Positions 22,310-34,960 of a stretch of DNA of 64,000 bases are shown here, piece by piece. The stretch spans positions 1,242,001 to 1,306,000 of the forward strand of contig JAQFVV010006256.1 of the NCBI GenBank assembly GCA_028023455.1. Reading direction: 5' to 3'. The notes below the pieces were generated by a model. It was not told the DNA's origin. It searched no databases and saw nothing but the letters and a program-made list of their open reading frames with translations. Position numbers and translations under genes: made by a program. Position 1 is the first letter of the stretch, and each line of letters begins with the position of its first letter. The stretch is from Epiperipatus broadwayi. Its lineage: Eukaryota > Onychophora > Udeonychophora > Euonychophora > Peripatidae.

Positions 22310-23960
22310 TGTCAATCACTATGTAAATAACAGTGAAGCCATGATGTATAGTGTATTAATATAGACAACTTCAATTAGATGCTATTAAAAAAAAAAAAAT
22401 GTAAACAAAAAAAAAAATTTGCAAATTTAATATATTTTAAGATATTCATTATGATCATATTAAAAAATAAATTGATTAAAATCTATAAATAAATTTTAAA
22501 TTATGCCAGCAGCCATTTTTCTAGCTCGGAACACTGTATATGATCATGTTCATTAATAAAATTTCTTCGGTTTATATTGAAAGCACATATATTTTATTCT
22601 TCTTTTATTATCCTTTCCCAATTTTATGTGCAATATTTTGCATAATAAAATATTTTTTAATTGTAATGCTATAAATTTTTTAAATCATAATTTTTTGATA
22701 AAGAGATTAGTCCATTATTGCAAAAAAAAAAAAAAAATTACTTGGAGTATATTTAATTGCAATGAAAATCAGACATTTCGCTATTTATTTAAAAAAAAAA
22801 CAAAAACAGTAATAATATTTTTTTCCCTTATTTTTTTAATGAATGAAAAATATATGTAAATGTTATTCCCTCAATTTATTACCAATAGCTATATTATTAT
22901 TTTCTAAAAATTGTTTATACTATAATTTTAATTTATATAGCATATTATATATATATAAAAGTGTCCGTGTTATATATATATATGTGCATGTTGAAAAGTA
23001 CTGTCCATTTGCAGTTCAATAAACAATAGATATTCTCTTCTAATCAAAGCACCGATAAAACATGAACTATTATATGCTATATATATAGCATGCAAGAAGA
23101 GCTTGGAACAAAATATAGCATACAACGTGGTTTCACTTTAATTACATTAACATTATTTTAGAAACCTATTAACTATAATTCAGTTAACTGTTAGTAATAC
23201 TAGCATATTTTGTATAGAATTTAATATATAAAATATTAATTTTATTTTTGATATTTCATATACATGGAATTTTCAAATTATGAACAATAGTAATATATTA
23301 ATGATACATTATAAAAATGATTAAAAATAAGACACTTTATATTAGGCCAGTGAGTTTTAATCTTTTTGAAGTTCAGAGTTAAAGTTCAAAATAGATATAG
23401 TCACTTTACTTACAATAAACTAATAGAGAGGGGAAAGAAGTGTCTATTATAACCAAAAATAGGGAGAAAATTTAATGTATATATTGTATTTATTCTTGGA
23501 AACAAAATAAGGAGGCTTATTTTAATAGTAAAATATACTTAATTTAACATTTATAGAAGAAAATGATTATTTATATAAATAAATAAAATAATTTTGAAAA
23601 TTTGACATATATATATTCTTAAAAACATTTAATTTTTTTGAGACTTTTTATAAAAATTCAAGATTTGTTGAATAAATGCCCAATTCTAAACATAATGTTA
23701 AACTTTTTTTTTTTAAATAATAGAAAATCTTTTGCTTAAATAGCTCTCAAAAAGTATTTATGTAATGTAGTTTTATAAATGATCAGTAAAAAATTATATT
23801 TTAATTCCTAATTGATAACAATGGGGGGGGGGAGGTTAACTGTATTAAAATAAATACATTCATTCACTTAATTAAAAAAGGTCAAAATATATTTGCACAA
23901 ATACAAATGTCATTCTTCTCCTACTAAGCCATAGTTGTGCTTTTATGCAGAAGAAAATTT
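22310..23960. other. AT-rich stretch, nothing recognised
   Basis: Contains short TATATA/TGCATG palindromes near 22935-23095 and a (G)10 run at 23823-23832. No gene or shared repeat family is visible. Confidence 0.5.
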
Positions 23961-23969
23961 TTACAACAT

Positions 23970-24800
23970 TTTATATATTTACATGTAATTTTAAACAATA
24001 TACAAAATATGTTAGTAATAACAAAAAATTACATTTCAATAACATATTAATTATATAATAAAAATATTGATTATATAACATTAGATACTCATATATTTTT
24101 TTACATACTAATTTTTCCCTTTTTAATGTATTTTTTAATTTGAGTTTTATTTCTCTATAATGTTGCAAGTCTTTTAATTCAATAGGCAAATTATTTAATA
24201 ATTTAGGAACATAAAGATTTCTTACTCTAGTTCCATATTTGTTACAATATTTTGAGATTATGTAATTGTTTTTCTTAAACACATTTCAAATTGTTTTATA
24301 TAAGGTTAATATCAAATTTTTTCCGTCTATAATTATATATTCAAGAAGTTGATTCAATAATAAAATATTTTTTATCAATTTTTTTTCTTTTTAGATATAA
24401 TTTTCTTCTATTAGAATAATTATTCTTTTTTGCAGTAATGCTAATCTATTAATATTAGAAAATCTCAATAAAGATTCACATAAAGATTTATACATAACAA
24501 AAATATTTAAAGTAAAAATATCCCTTAATTTTGTAAAACACTGTTATATATCTAAATTTTTAATTAGTATGTTTATATGATGTTTCCAAGACATTTTTTC
24601 ATCTATCATCATTGCAAGATATCTAATATATTTTACATGTTCTACTTTTATACATTTATTATCATTACATATAACATTACTGTCATATATATGCACGTGA
24701 ATGCAGGTGTATATATTTTTATATTTCACGTGAGGAGAGCATATTAACATACATTTTGTTTTTTTCTCCATTTATATAAATTCCTCTCTCAAAGCATGAA
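23970..24800 (-). pseudogene. C-terminal part of a LINE reverse transcriptase ORF (CR1/Jockey-like)
   Basis: Read from 24774 downward: KTKCMLICSP, then CIKVEHVKYIRYLAMMIDEK with MSWKHHI (the x-K-Y-L-G-x-x-I-D-x-x-L-x-W-x-x-H motif), then LRDIFTLNIFVMYKSLCESL with LRFSN and ALLQKRIIILI (the ALIESHLRY ... LQKRAIR region). At 24240-24110 comes YGTRVRNLYVPKLLNNLPIE with KLKLKNTL, the typical LP ... FK-x-x-LK end. Motif order and spacing match the thumb and C-terminal domain of CR1/Jockey-type LINEs. One stop (about 24542) and a frameshift are visible. The catalytic core lies outside or is lost. Confidence 0.8.
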
Positions 24801-26342
24801 AAGATATTTTTGTTCAGACTTTCTTGACATTTTTTAATTGCAATATAAAATATTGTTATTTACATTATTTATTATTCTGAAATTATTTTAAGAATTAATC
24901 ATATTATAGGTAAAACACCATTAATTAATCTAAAATCTTGGATTCCAAAGCTTTTTTGGATTTGTAAATTTTTTAAATTTCAGAAAATAAGTCATTTACT
25001 TTCTCACTATAATCCAAACTTTGCTAAAAATATTAACAAGCATTAATGTTACTATCTGTAATTTTGTTAAATAGTTTCTTTATACTGAATTTTTTTTAAA
25101 AATTTGTTTATAAATATGTATACAAATTAATTTATTAATGATGGAAGGTTTAAAATCATCAATTTTGTTTGGATAATAGAAGTTTTTGTTTAATAGATAT
25201 TCAGATTAACAGTATTCTATTTATACTTCTGATTATAACAATTTGAATAGTTTATTATATTTTTATTAAAGACAAAAAAACTGATTTCTACATATTTGCT
25301 TATTATATTGTCTGAATAAATACATATAAGAACCACTATATTACATACTTTTAGAAGAAAATCATATTCTATAGTTATTTTACAAATTTAAATGTAGCAG
25401 CAAAAAAAAAGTATTCCATAAAAATATTAAAATTAATATGATTTACAATTTTAATTTTTTAAAAAAATGCATAACAGATTTAAAAATTGACCCCCTCCTC
25501 CATGAAAATATAATAAGCTATTTTTGGTATATTTATACAGATCTTACATTTATACAAAAGTATGACTATAATTTTAAAATTCCATTATTGATTATACATT
25601 TGAGGATTAGTATTTGTTTGTTTTGCAAATGAATATAATCTTAGCATGTGAATTTACAATTCATGTTCCATGTAAACTATCTGCAGCAAAAAAAAAGGGA
25701 GGGGGATGCTCGGCTAGATATTAAATGATGAGATCCAAATCTATAACTTTTGGGACTGTTGGTATTTCACAAAATATCCCTTTTCATTCTCAACTCTTTT
25801 ATCTCTTTTGTTCAGATTTTATCATATTTTGATTATATTAAAGTTATTAAAATATTTTATTTTTGTCATAAATAGCTTCAATTTTATTGTTGTTTAAAAA
25901 TAAAATCTTTAGAATTGGGTAAATATTTTTCTCAATAATCTTTATGATGTAAATATTTCTTTCATTTAATAATTTTTCTAAATTATTTTAAATGCTTCAT
26001 GAATAAAGGAATAGGCAACAAATTAACTTATTAAACCTATAGTAGAAAATAACTGCAAATATGATTTGAAAAGAAGTGATATCTTGATAGTATCTCTCCT
26101 AAGATCTAAGTTAAATGTATTCTCTCTCTATTGCAGCCAGTAAAAACAGTATTTTTTAATTTTAAAGTTTACTAAATAAGATAAATAATAGTTCATTCCA
26201 TCAACATACGACTTTAATCTTGAATAAGCTACAAAAATGGGAGGGGGGGGGCAGGAATTTATGAAGCAATAAAAATACTGTTGTAATCTGACCTGAAACG
26301 ATAAAGAAATATCTAAAAGGGACATAGAAAACATTAACTTAC

Positions 26343-26411
26343 CATCTTTTTAGTGATTTGTAAACAATGAGAAGACATTTGAACAAGTAACTATAATTAT
26401 TGTTAATATTG
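26343..26411 (-). CDS. Exon X1 of an unknown minus-strand gene
   Basis: Strong acceptor (GAAGTTTTTCAG) and near-consensus donor (AAGATG|GTAAGT) bound 69 bases. The only open reading is NINNNYSYLFKCLLIVYKSL then KR, entered with one base and left with two (phase 2). The next exon down-strand, at 15395-15483, starts with one base, so the junction codon reads TGC (Cys) and the frames match. Composition is closer to background than in the two following exons, so this is the weakest of the three. Between 24800 and 26343 I see no other gene, only a possible diverged LINE upstream region near 24950-25060. Confidence 0.45.
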
Positions 26412-26419
26412 CTGAAAAA

Positions 26420-28650
26420 CTTCTGCTTAAAGAGAATGAAGATGACATGAAGAGTTAATAAACTAGAAGTTGATCGAGATTTGCGACAGTAAAAACTTCA
26501 ATAATATAGAGTATAGAACTGTACTGTATTACACGTGCTCTCATTATTAATATTAATGGACAATTATTAAATTATTATGAATAAAGTACACTGTATAAAT
26601 TCTATGCAGTTTTAAATTAAGTAAATTTCAGTTTATGCAATGAGATGAAAATCAATCCATTTACATAAATGAAATACCTCTCATATTTTATTTGGTTAAT
26701 TTATATTAGTGGCTAGTTATCCAATATACTTTCATGCAAAAAAACATAATTTAGACATGCAACTTATTCACTACTTACTATTTACATCTATTTGCTATGA
26801 AATTTGGTATTGACAAAATAATTCATCATTAGTAATATGTATCTAAAAGTGAGATACTAATATAATTATATTGAGATCAACATGTAATAATAATCTGTAG
26901 CAAAACATCAACAATTCTTATCACTTATGCAATTGCATTACTTGCATTTTTGAGTAGAAAACATACACATTAGTATCTTAAATAAAACATCAGTTAACAT
27001 GTTAAATAAAAATAAATTTCCATTATTTTGCTTTATATAAAACTATATGACTTGTTTGTTTTCATAAGTAGAACATTTTTTATTAATTTATTATATTCAT
27101 TAAAATTTATACAGCAAACCTTATTTAATATAAAATCAAAAAGAACAGAAAAAAAAAAAAATCAAATCCAATTTAAACAATAAGGTTTAATTACACCAAA
27201 ATTAATTCAAAATCAAACCAATGAAGAGGTAGGAGGACTGAATAACAATAATAAATATAAAACAATTTTTGTATGTTTATTTATTTTAAATTATTCATAG
27301 TGATTATTTTCATAATTTTTTTTACTGTGCTTATTACACAGATTGTCTCATTCCTCAATAATTGCTTTAAAGAATTATGCATTCTGAAATTATCCATAAA
27401 ATCTTTCACAACAATCATAATCATTTATCAAATTAAATATTTACTCTTAATAATGTATCAGAACAGTTTCTAATCTGTCAATATTTATTTTTCTCTAATA
27501 GAGCAGTGGAGGTGTTTAAGCAAAAGACTGTCTTACTGAAATTATGTACTCATTGCTTTACAAAAAAAAATTTACAACTATTCCTTATAATCATTATTGA
27601 TTATAATAATATTTTCACACAATCTTTATAGATAGAAAAAAAAAATCCTTATAATTTTCATACTGCTGAAAGATTGCATACATATTTTTGTAAATGTTTT
27701 GTTTAGATCAATATTTGAAAAGCTAGAAGATAAATATCACTTTTTTTTATTATTAAATCATAGAAATCATTTTCAATTTATATCTATCCATTGTAAGATG
27801 AATGTCTTTCAGAGCTTTTCTGTATTTTTTCACATCATTCCAGAAAATTTCATTCTCTCATCCAAATTATGAAAATATTCATTTATATTCAAAAATATTA
27901 AATACACTTAATTGCAGCAAAACAAAAAAATCTTGAAAGCAATTTCATCAAAACAAAATATTTAGCAATTTAATTAAAAGATAAAATTGGAAATCAACTT
28001 ATGTTTAATCATAATAAATTATAGCAATTTTTGCAAATTAATTTTTGAGTAAAAGATATTTTAATAGCTATACTGTTTCTTTTTCTTCAAAATATCCAGA
28101 ACTTTTAATACAAAATTTACAATCTAAATGATAAAATATTTCAGAATTTTAATTAAGAAAGATATAAAGTGATTCAATCATAATAAATATTCTGTATTGT
28201 GATATTCAAATATTTTTTCCTATCCTTATGCTAATTGTAATTGATTTATTTCAACATTTTGAACCTTGGCTAAAAATAGGTTTTATTCAGTATATATATA
28301 TGTAGACAATGGCTGAGTGTACTTAAACCCTAGATTCATCCATGAATATAAATGCAGAAAGTATTATGGAAGTCATTGTTCATCACAACTTATTGATTCA
28401 CAAAAAAATGTAATGAACAATTTTATGATAAACAAGAACCAAATTTCCAAAGAAATAATATTAATAATTAATTGGGAATATAGTAGTACAAAAAATTACA
28501 ATTTAAATTTTTTAGACATTAATGTATAATATTCTGAAGCAATGTATGAATATTACCATTATATTCTACATATATTTACTTAAAACACAAACAAGGATAT
28601 GAATTAAATAAATACAAAAACTAGATAAAATTTTACATGAAAAAAATGTT
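26420..28650. other. AT-rich stretch, weak coding hints only
   Basis: After a good plus acceptor (TTTCTCTAATAG) at 27501 an open frame AVEVFKQKTVLLKLCTHCFT runs to a stop near 27628. It is short, unsupported on its 3' side and not called. The remainder is low-complexity. Confidence 0.4.
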
Positions 28651-28654
28651 AAAC

Positions 28655-28790
28655 CACTAAACATCACATGACCACTGTTTCTTATGCTTGCTCATAACTA
28701 CAAGTAGTACCACTCAGTGCAAGCCAGAGTAATCCAAGCCTTCTGGCATCCATTGGTTACTCTGGCTTGCACTGAGTAACACTACTGTGT
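28655..28790 (-). mobile_element. Fragment of the family B repeat with a 21-bp hairpin
   Basis: Minus strand contains GGATGCCAGAAGGCTTG..., AGCAAGCATAAGAAACAGTGG and GTGATGTTTAGTGG, all counterparts of the repeat at 57.8-58.9 kb. A perfect inverted repeat (28712-28732 and 28757-28777, beginning ACTCAGTGCAAGCC) folds it back on itself. The ribozyme core segment is absent from this copy. Confidence 0.65.
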
Positions 28791-28984
28791 GGAGAATTTT
28801 GTCTGTTTAAAAAAATAAGTTATGAATGTCTTTTCCCCAACACTTTTAAACTAATAAAAAAACAAAAAATAAAATTTTATAATTCTTTTTTTTATTTGTA
28901 ATTTTAACCATGTAGTTTAACATAAAAGTTTCTAAGTGAACTGATAACGAAAATAGGCAATAATTTTCAGCACTTAAGGATTTT

Positions 28985-29525
28985 CAATAATTTTTATCAA
29001 TCATTCATAAGACTAGAGATTATTATTCATTATTGGATAATCTCTAATCTTATGAATGACTAATAAAAATTATTAGATAAAACAGTCCTTATCTTTTCAA
29101 TAGTCTCTATCTTGTGTCTTAGTTCAAGTTTTCTCAATACTCAACAAGACATTGTTGAGTTAATATAAAAAACAGTACAGAACATGTGTTAGGATGAAAA
29201 ATCCTTATTGTTTAATATACTGTACTTTCATTAAGTGATTTGTGCCAAAGTTGTGAGGGCAGCATGTTTGATACTTATCAAATAAACTATAGTAATTTGC
29301 TATATATATATACTGAACAATGATAAAAATATGTGCAAGAGATTGTAATCTGGACCAACTGATGAGTGCTGGTTTAACATGAAATGCACATCTTGGAGAT
29401 CATAGATTTTTTCTCACATGTATTTGGTCATATATTTATGATTACACCCCTTCACAAGGTGTTAAAAATGGGTAGAAACCTACCTTGCATGAGTGGTATA
29501 GTGAAAATTATACTATAGAGAGATT
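28985..29525 (+). mobile_element. Family A ribozyme repeat copy
   Basis: Begins with a fold-back: ATTTTTATCAATCATTCATA ... AGATTATTATTCATTATTGG ... TTATGAATGACTAATAAAAA (about 28989-29073). The landmark GCCAAAGTTGTGAGGGCAGC lies at about 29244-29263, the hammerhead at 29348-29400, and the GTTAAAAATGGGTAGAAACC ... TAGTGAAAATTATACTATAG end at about 29460-29510. An unrelated-looking stretch at about 29080-29210 separates the fold-back from the landmark. It encodes no protein. Confidence 0.75.
29348..29400 (+). ncRNA. Hammerhead ribozyme, type I with minimal stem III
   Basis: Core CTGATGA (29359-29365) is followed by stem II of 15 bases (GTGCT ... AACAT, with one C-A mismatch and one G-T wobble around a small loop), GAAA (29381-29384), and an ATG/CAT stem III with a two-base loop (29384-29391). 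The cleavage-site base is C at 29392. Stem I pairs AACC (29355-29358, read outward) with TTGG (29393-29396). After a three-base bulge it pairs ATCT (29348-29351) with AGAT (29397-29400). All core nucleotides required by the hammerhead consensus are present. Such short stem III motifs are known from Penelope-like elements and animal retrozymes and are thought to act as dimers. Activity is inferred, not shown. Confidence 0.7.
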
Positions 29526-29529
29526 TCAC

Positions 29530-32500
29530 TTTTATAAAGCAATAATCACCTTTTTTTAATGCAATATGCCAATTAAATGAAGTTGAGTCATTATTTAATG
29601 CTCAAAAGGTAAGGTTCTGTTTTTCCTTTTGAACAATTTTAATAAATAATAATTTTCTTCTCAACCAAATTAAAAAAAAAATTGGAGCAATCACAAATAT
29701 ATTTATTCTGAGTAAACATTCATTAATATTATATTCAGTATGCTTTTTCTTTGAATCTTTATATTTAAATGTAATCTTGTTTTCAGTTGATCACTTTTCT
29801 TAGATAATTTTTTATTATATAGTAATTTCAAAATGCAAGTGAAGTCTGCAATTATTTCATCTTTTGTTACTTTCCATTTCAACTGTAAGAAAAAAATCCA
29901 ATACCTTTTAAAAGTAAAGGTATTGATTAAAACTTATAATTATAAAAAAATGTATTCTGATAACAATATATATAATATGATAATAATGAAAAGGTTTATT
30001 ATTTTTAAATCACTCACATATATATTGTGACGTTGAACTTTGAAAAAGTTTTTATTTTAGAAACTTCCAGTCAACAAAGTTTACATTTTGTAAAGTTGCT
30101 AAAACTTTTATCACAATGTGTGGAATCATGTTGAATGAAGAAGTCACTGGAATAAAAGTCCTTCATTAATCAATAATAAATAATATTTTCTAAGAACACA
30201 AATATATATCACAATATATAGATTCTATTCATATTCAATTTTATTATTATATCTTGATTTAATAAATTAACCATTGGAATTTTCATGAATCTAATTAATT
30301 AAATGCTTCAATTAAAAATAACACCACTACTTTTAATTGAAAATTTTATTAATCAATGTGGATATTGTTATATATAAAAAATACTGTAAAATTTATTTAT
30401 AAACCAGACATAAAATAGTAAAAATATTTTTATAATAAGTTTAATAATAAAAACCACAACAACAAATGTTTACATTAATAATATTGAACAAAAACAGAAA
30501 CAAATTATTCTTTTTTAAAATTCAGATGATTTCCTTCTATTGTAAAAATTTTTGCATAAATACTTACACAAATGTAGTTATTTTAAAATTGAATAAGTAC
30601 CATTTACATTATTAAAATAATTTAAAAAAAAAAAGATATAGCACTTTTTATTATAATTTTATTTTAACAAATTATAGTCAGTTGAATTGTGCACATTTAA
30701 GGATTTTAATTTGAAAAAAAAAAAAAAGTCTTCAAAATATGTGCTTTATTTTTAAATGTGAACTATGATAGAGATTCTTAAAAACAATAATAAAAATTTC
30801 TAATTAAATGATGTAAAAAAGAGTAATAATTATATATTTTAATTTCTCATTCTATTTTGATTAAATATAATAACTTATTTTAATAAGGAATAATAAATCA
30901 TATGATATTACACATGGGAAAGAGAAAGGTGAATAACTCCATGTGTGTGTATAACTGAAGTTTAAAGTTTACATCTGTGCTAGAGATAATCTCTAGTTTA
31001 GAAAATGATTAATACTATAATAATCATTATTGTATTTATCTTAGGTGGATGGTGTCAAAGTTGTGAGTGGAGTGAGTTTGACAATGGTAAATAAAAAAGT
31101 ATAATAAATTACTATTGAGAATAATTAATACTGAATGAATATTTGAAAATCGGAGTTTTTTGTAAGTGATATAACAACAAAAATTCTTACTTAACATTTG
31201 ATAAGCATGGATTTAAATATATATATAATCATTACAAACATTTTAGAGTTGAAATCAAAAATGCAAGTAGTGATACCACTAGAAATTGGGATTTATTTAT
31301 TTTTACATACATTTTAAAATAAAATTTTATATTATTTAAAAAAAAAGTAATGGAAATGAGATGATTGCATAACAAAAACTAAAATAAAAGAAGTATATTT
31401 GAATATAATGGAAAGTATCAAATTAAAAATATAAATCAATGAAATAAAATGGTTCAAAGAAGTATGAAAAAAAAGTTTCATAAACATTTTTAGCCATACT
31501 AGATAAATTCTCTTGTATAAATGCTGCCAAATTTAGATATATATCAAGATTGTAGTTTATCATTTTAAATATCATTATCATATTTTAGATAAAAATTATT
31601 TTATGAAAATTTCAGCAGTGAATCCTATCAATTTTAAGCTCTGTTAATAATAAAATTAATAATAAAATTTGTTACTCCGACAATATAATTATCATTTAAA
31701 TTTAGAATATCTTACTGAATATAATGGTATAAAAAAATAAAAAATAAACCATGAATAATCAAACATTAAGCTATTTGTTTGAATGGATAACTTTAAAAAA
31801 ATATTATGTAAAAATGAAAGAACTATTATTAGTTATTATTGATTTGCTTAAAATGTACTTATGTATTGAATGAATGCTTAAAAAGTATAATTAAAATAGA
31901 CAGAAACATATCATACCATTTACAACTTTCTTAAACACTTTATAAATACTATTTTTTGTATCAATACATAGGAAAAGGAAGAAGAAGAAGAAAATTAATA
32001 GACATAAATAAAGTTTAATGTGATATTATAATATTAATTGCAGGTCTAATCATATCTTATTGCTTCAAAATGTTACAAGTCAAGAAGTATGTATATCAAA
32101 GGACAGCTTGCAAATTTAATTCGGCCAATAAAAAACATAACTATATAATGCACAAAAATAAGTGATATACCTAAATGCAGAAAACAGAAAAATTACTTTC
32201 TTTGAAAGTAACATTTTTTGAAATTGTTCATTTACGTTGGTTTTATATATTATTAATACTGTATAATCACAAATATAGTATTAGCAATATATAAACAAAT
32301 ATTACTTCCATGCAAGAGCAGATAGTGTAAAAGAAGTCATAAAAAGTTAAATAAAATCAGAAAAAAAAAGGACAAAACATCAGAAAATGAATTGTCCAAA
32401 ATTGATGTATGCTTATAGTATTATTCAACCATTAAAATACGGCTTGCTGAAAACTGTACATAAAAGGATATATCCAAGTTTTGATTATAAACTATAGTAT

Positions 32501-32620
32501 CCTGATGAAAGCAATTTTTGTGAAATTTAAACAATCATAAAAATGTGAGAATTGTTCATTTTTTAAAAAAAAATAACATAATGTACAAATATAGATGAAG
32601 ACAAAATGGGAATCATGAAA
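29530..32620. other. AT-rich stretch with a short family A fragment and a weak exon candidate
   Basis: A family A fragment without ribozyme lies at about 30975-31095 (GAGATAATCTCTAG ... GTGTCAAAGTTGTGAGTGGAG ... TTTGACAATGG). On the plus strand at 29822-29885 an open segment (NFKMQVKSAIISSFVTFHFN) between TTATTATATAG and a good donor ACT|GTAAGA is a possible but isolated exon. Nothing else is recognised. Confidence 0.4.
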
Positions 32621-32639
32621 AATGAAATCAACTTCTAAT

Positions 32640-32830
32640 AGACATCAATTAAATGAAAATTATACAAATAATATAATATTTGAAATACAGGCACTCTTCA
32701 TATACCTGGAGCCTAAGTGTAAATATAGGGGATTTGAACTCAGTCTTTCAAGCACCTTTCAACTATCCACACTACCTCATATCACTGATACACATGATCA
32801 CACACATGTAGAAAAGATCAACAATCACTA
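32640..32830 (-). repeat. tRNA-related SINE-like repeat
   Basis: Minus strand carries an A-box-like TGAGGTAGTGTGG and, about 27 bases on, a B-box-like GAGTTCAAATCCC (complement of about 32729-32742). It is followed by a 3' body (CTTAGGCTCCAGGTATATGA ... GCCTGTATTTCAAATATT) that recurs at 33140-33214. The shared 3' body makes this a dispersed repeat rather than a chance promoter. Confidence 0.5.
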
Positions 32831-32832
32831 AT

Positions 32833-32945
32833 ATATATATATTGCATGCTAAACCAGCACTCATCAGTTGGTCCAGATTATCATCTCTAACACATACATA
32901 ATCAGTGTTCAGTTTATATGAAGATAGCAAATCTTCATATTTTAA
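32833..32945 (-). mobile_element. Family A fragment with truncated hammerhead core
   Basis: Minus strand reads ...GAGATGATAATCTGGACC, then AACTGATGAGTGCTGGTTTAGCAT, matching the copy at 29.35 kb. It then breaks off within stem II into a TATATA run, losing GAAA and stem III. It retains CTGATGA (complement of 32861-32867) and the stem I 5' strand. Confidence 0.65.
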
Positions 32946-33136
32946 TGGACAGGCTTCAATCTACTCCAACCTCCAACTCTTCAGCCATCCATACCATTGA
33001 AAATCTGATGATGGAAAGCCCAAATTCCATGCTGATGCCAATATTGTTGTCATGCCCATGTTAACCTCAAGTCACTCTGACCCCTCATGTACAGGACCGT
33101 ATCCATTTAAATACATAGAAGTGGAGTGAGGATGCA
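32946..33136 (+). other. GC-richer unassigned segment between duplicated SINE pieces
   Basis: A patch of nearly normal base composition contains a plus frame MDRLQSTPTSNSSAIHTIEN then LMMESPNSMLMPILLSCPC (32944 to a TAA near 33062). It lies between the SINE copy and its partial duplicate, so it may be part of one composite mobile element. No homologue was recognised. Confidence 0.3.
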
Positions 33137-33139
33137 GGC

Positions 33140-33245
33140 TTAATATATAATATTTGAAATACAGGCACTCTTCATATACCTGGAGCCTAATTGTAAATAT
33201 AGGGGATTTGAACTCCAATTCAGTCAGAGTTCAAATCCCCTATAA
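33140..33245. repeat. Partial SINE duplicate ending in a 17-bp hairpin
   Basis: About 75 bp (33140-33214) repeats 32668-32740 almost exactly. It is followed by its own B-box segment in inverted form, giving the hairpin TATAGGGGATTTGAACT / AGTTCAAATCCCCTATA. Confidence 0.75.
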
Positions 33246-33599
33246 CTACAAATAATATAAATAAAAATTATTAAACACAAATATATGGAATTATATTCAT
33301 ATACTTAGAAAAAATAATTTTAAAATTCTCAAAATAGAAATAAATTTAAAGTATATTAAAAGAAAAAAATGAATTCACATATATAGTGGAGCCACAATAT
33401 TTTATTCCGAAAACCATAATAATTACATAAATTAGTAGATAGTAATCTCTGTTACAAAATTGTGTACTGTACTGTCCTATAAATGCATAGAACTTTTAAA
33501 CAAATATTTCAAAAGATGTACATACACATAATTGAAAATTTATAATTATCCTCATCATTACTTTCAATCATTAAAACAGGCAAAACTTTCAATCATTAT

Positions 33600-34960
33600 T
33601 AATCCATTCCTGGATGAAAATGCTCTCTATAGAAGTCTGATGCAGTTTCATTGATTCATAGCCTCTCTGCTCCATACCACACTAGAAAATTTCTTTATTT
33701 CAGACATTCATCTCACAGATGGCCTTTTTCAAGGTCTTTTAAATCTTTCATGGTCTTTTTCAATCTCTCAAGATCTAATATATTAATCTATTTTCATCTT
33801 TACTAGAAATATATCCATCTCAGCTTCAATTTAATCTTTTAATTCTTTCAATGATATCAGCAATACCTGTTTGTTCTTTCACTGAATATTTTGTTTTTGA
33901 TCACTTCATAATACTCTTGAGATAGATCTTTCCATATTTTGTAGAATAGTCTGAACTCTCTGTATTGCTATTCTGTTAAATGTCCAAGTTTCAGATCAAT
34001 ATGAAAGAACTAATAAAAGATATTTATTAAAAACCTTTCTTTTCCAATACATAGGCATATTTCTTTTTAATATTGTTATTTCTATCAAAAGTATTTCAGT
34101 CGAGTTTAATTCTATGACTAATTTCATCCATTATATTTCTGTATGTAATCTGTCCAAGATATTTGTAGTTGCTAACTTCTTTACTTTTTTTCTGTAAAAA
34201 TTCATTGATCACTAATCTTTTGAGTATTTAATTTTAATTCAAGTTTCTTATTTCATAACTCTTGCAATATTTCCTAAAGTTCTGAAGCATCATTTCCAAA
34301 AATGACATCATTTGCAAAATCTTGACTTAAATAAGATTTATGTATTTATATTCCCTTAACTTCAGATTTCTCACTTTAAATAAAATACTTCTTTCAAAAT
34401 TGTGTAAAAAATTTTGGAGATATGAAATCATCCTGTTATATATTTTTGTCAATGGAAATTTTAGTGTCATTATGTAATATAATCACTGCTGCTACTTTCT
34501 GATAAATATTCTTTAGAATAGGGCAATATCCTAGGTTTATATTTTCATGGTCCAAAGTTTTGATCATGATGGAGATGCTTATGGAATCAAATGCCTTTTC
34601 ATAATCTATAAATCCAAAGCATAATAGCAATTTATACCCAATAATCTTGTTTAAAATGTCTCTCAAAATATTGATATGATTTACAGGGTCAAAACCACTT
34701 TGTTCTTTTGATTAATTTGAATCTGAGGTTCATTGTAGATGACTTATAATTATCTTGATAAAGATCTTGCATAAAACTGAAAGAAGACTGATAGATCTGT
34801 ATTTCTATATTGGAATATTTCTATCATCTAATATTGAGTATTGAATGTCTCTAGAAAAATTTAACTTTAATTTGTAATATCTTCTTTATCATCTTTTTTA
34901 AATATCAATGTCATTTCTGCATTCTTCCAATCAACTGTTAGATTTTTGAAATATTGCAAA
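33600..34960 (-). pseudogene. LINE reverse transcriptase remnant (RTE-like)
   Basis: At 34666-34436 the minus strand reads LLCFGFIDYEKAFDSISI, then KTLDHENINLGYCPILKNIY and HNDTKISIDKNI, the RT fingers/palm entry. Upstream, about 34960-34690 resembles NYRP ... RSGFD segments, and downstream the order of segments follows the copy at 54.2-55.8 kb down to about 33600. Multiple frameshifts and stops are present and no catalytic Asp pair is retained. It is fully within the AT-rich background and not co-transcribed with anything recognisable. Confidence 0.75.

Noticed and set aside
27501-27630. Plus-strand open frame AVEVFKQKTVLLKLCTHCFT after a good acceptor
   Set aside because: It becomes low-complexity after about 20 codons and lacks any partner exon. 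Too weak to annotate.
28317-28529. 71-codon plus frame MYLNPRFIHEYKC...
   Set aside because: No splice, promoter or family support, and length is within chance expectation.
32729-32742. Functional tRNA gene
   Set aside because: A B-box alone with an A-box-like motif is present, but no acceptor stem or full cloverleaf can be folded. Interpreted as a SINE.
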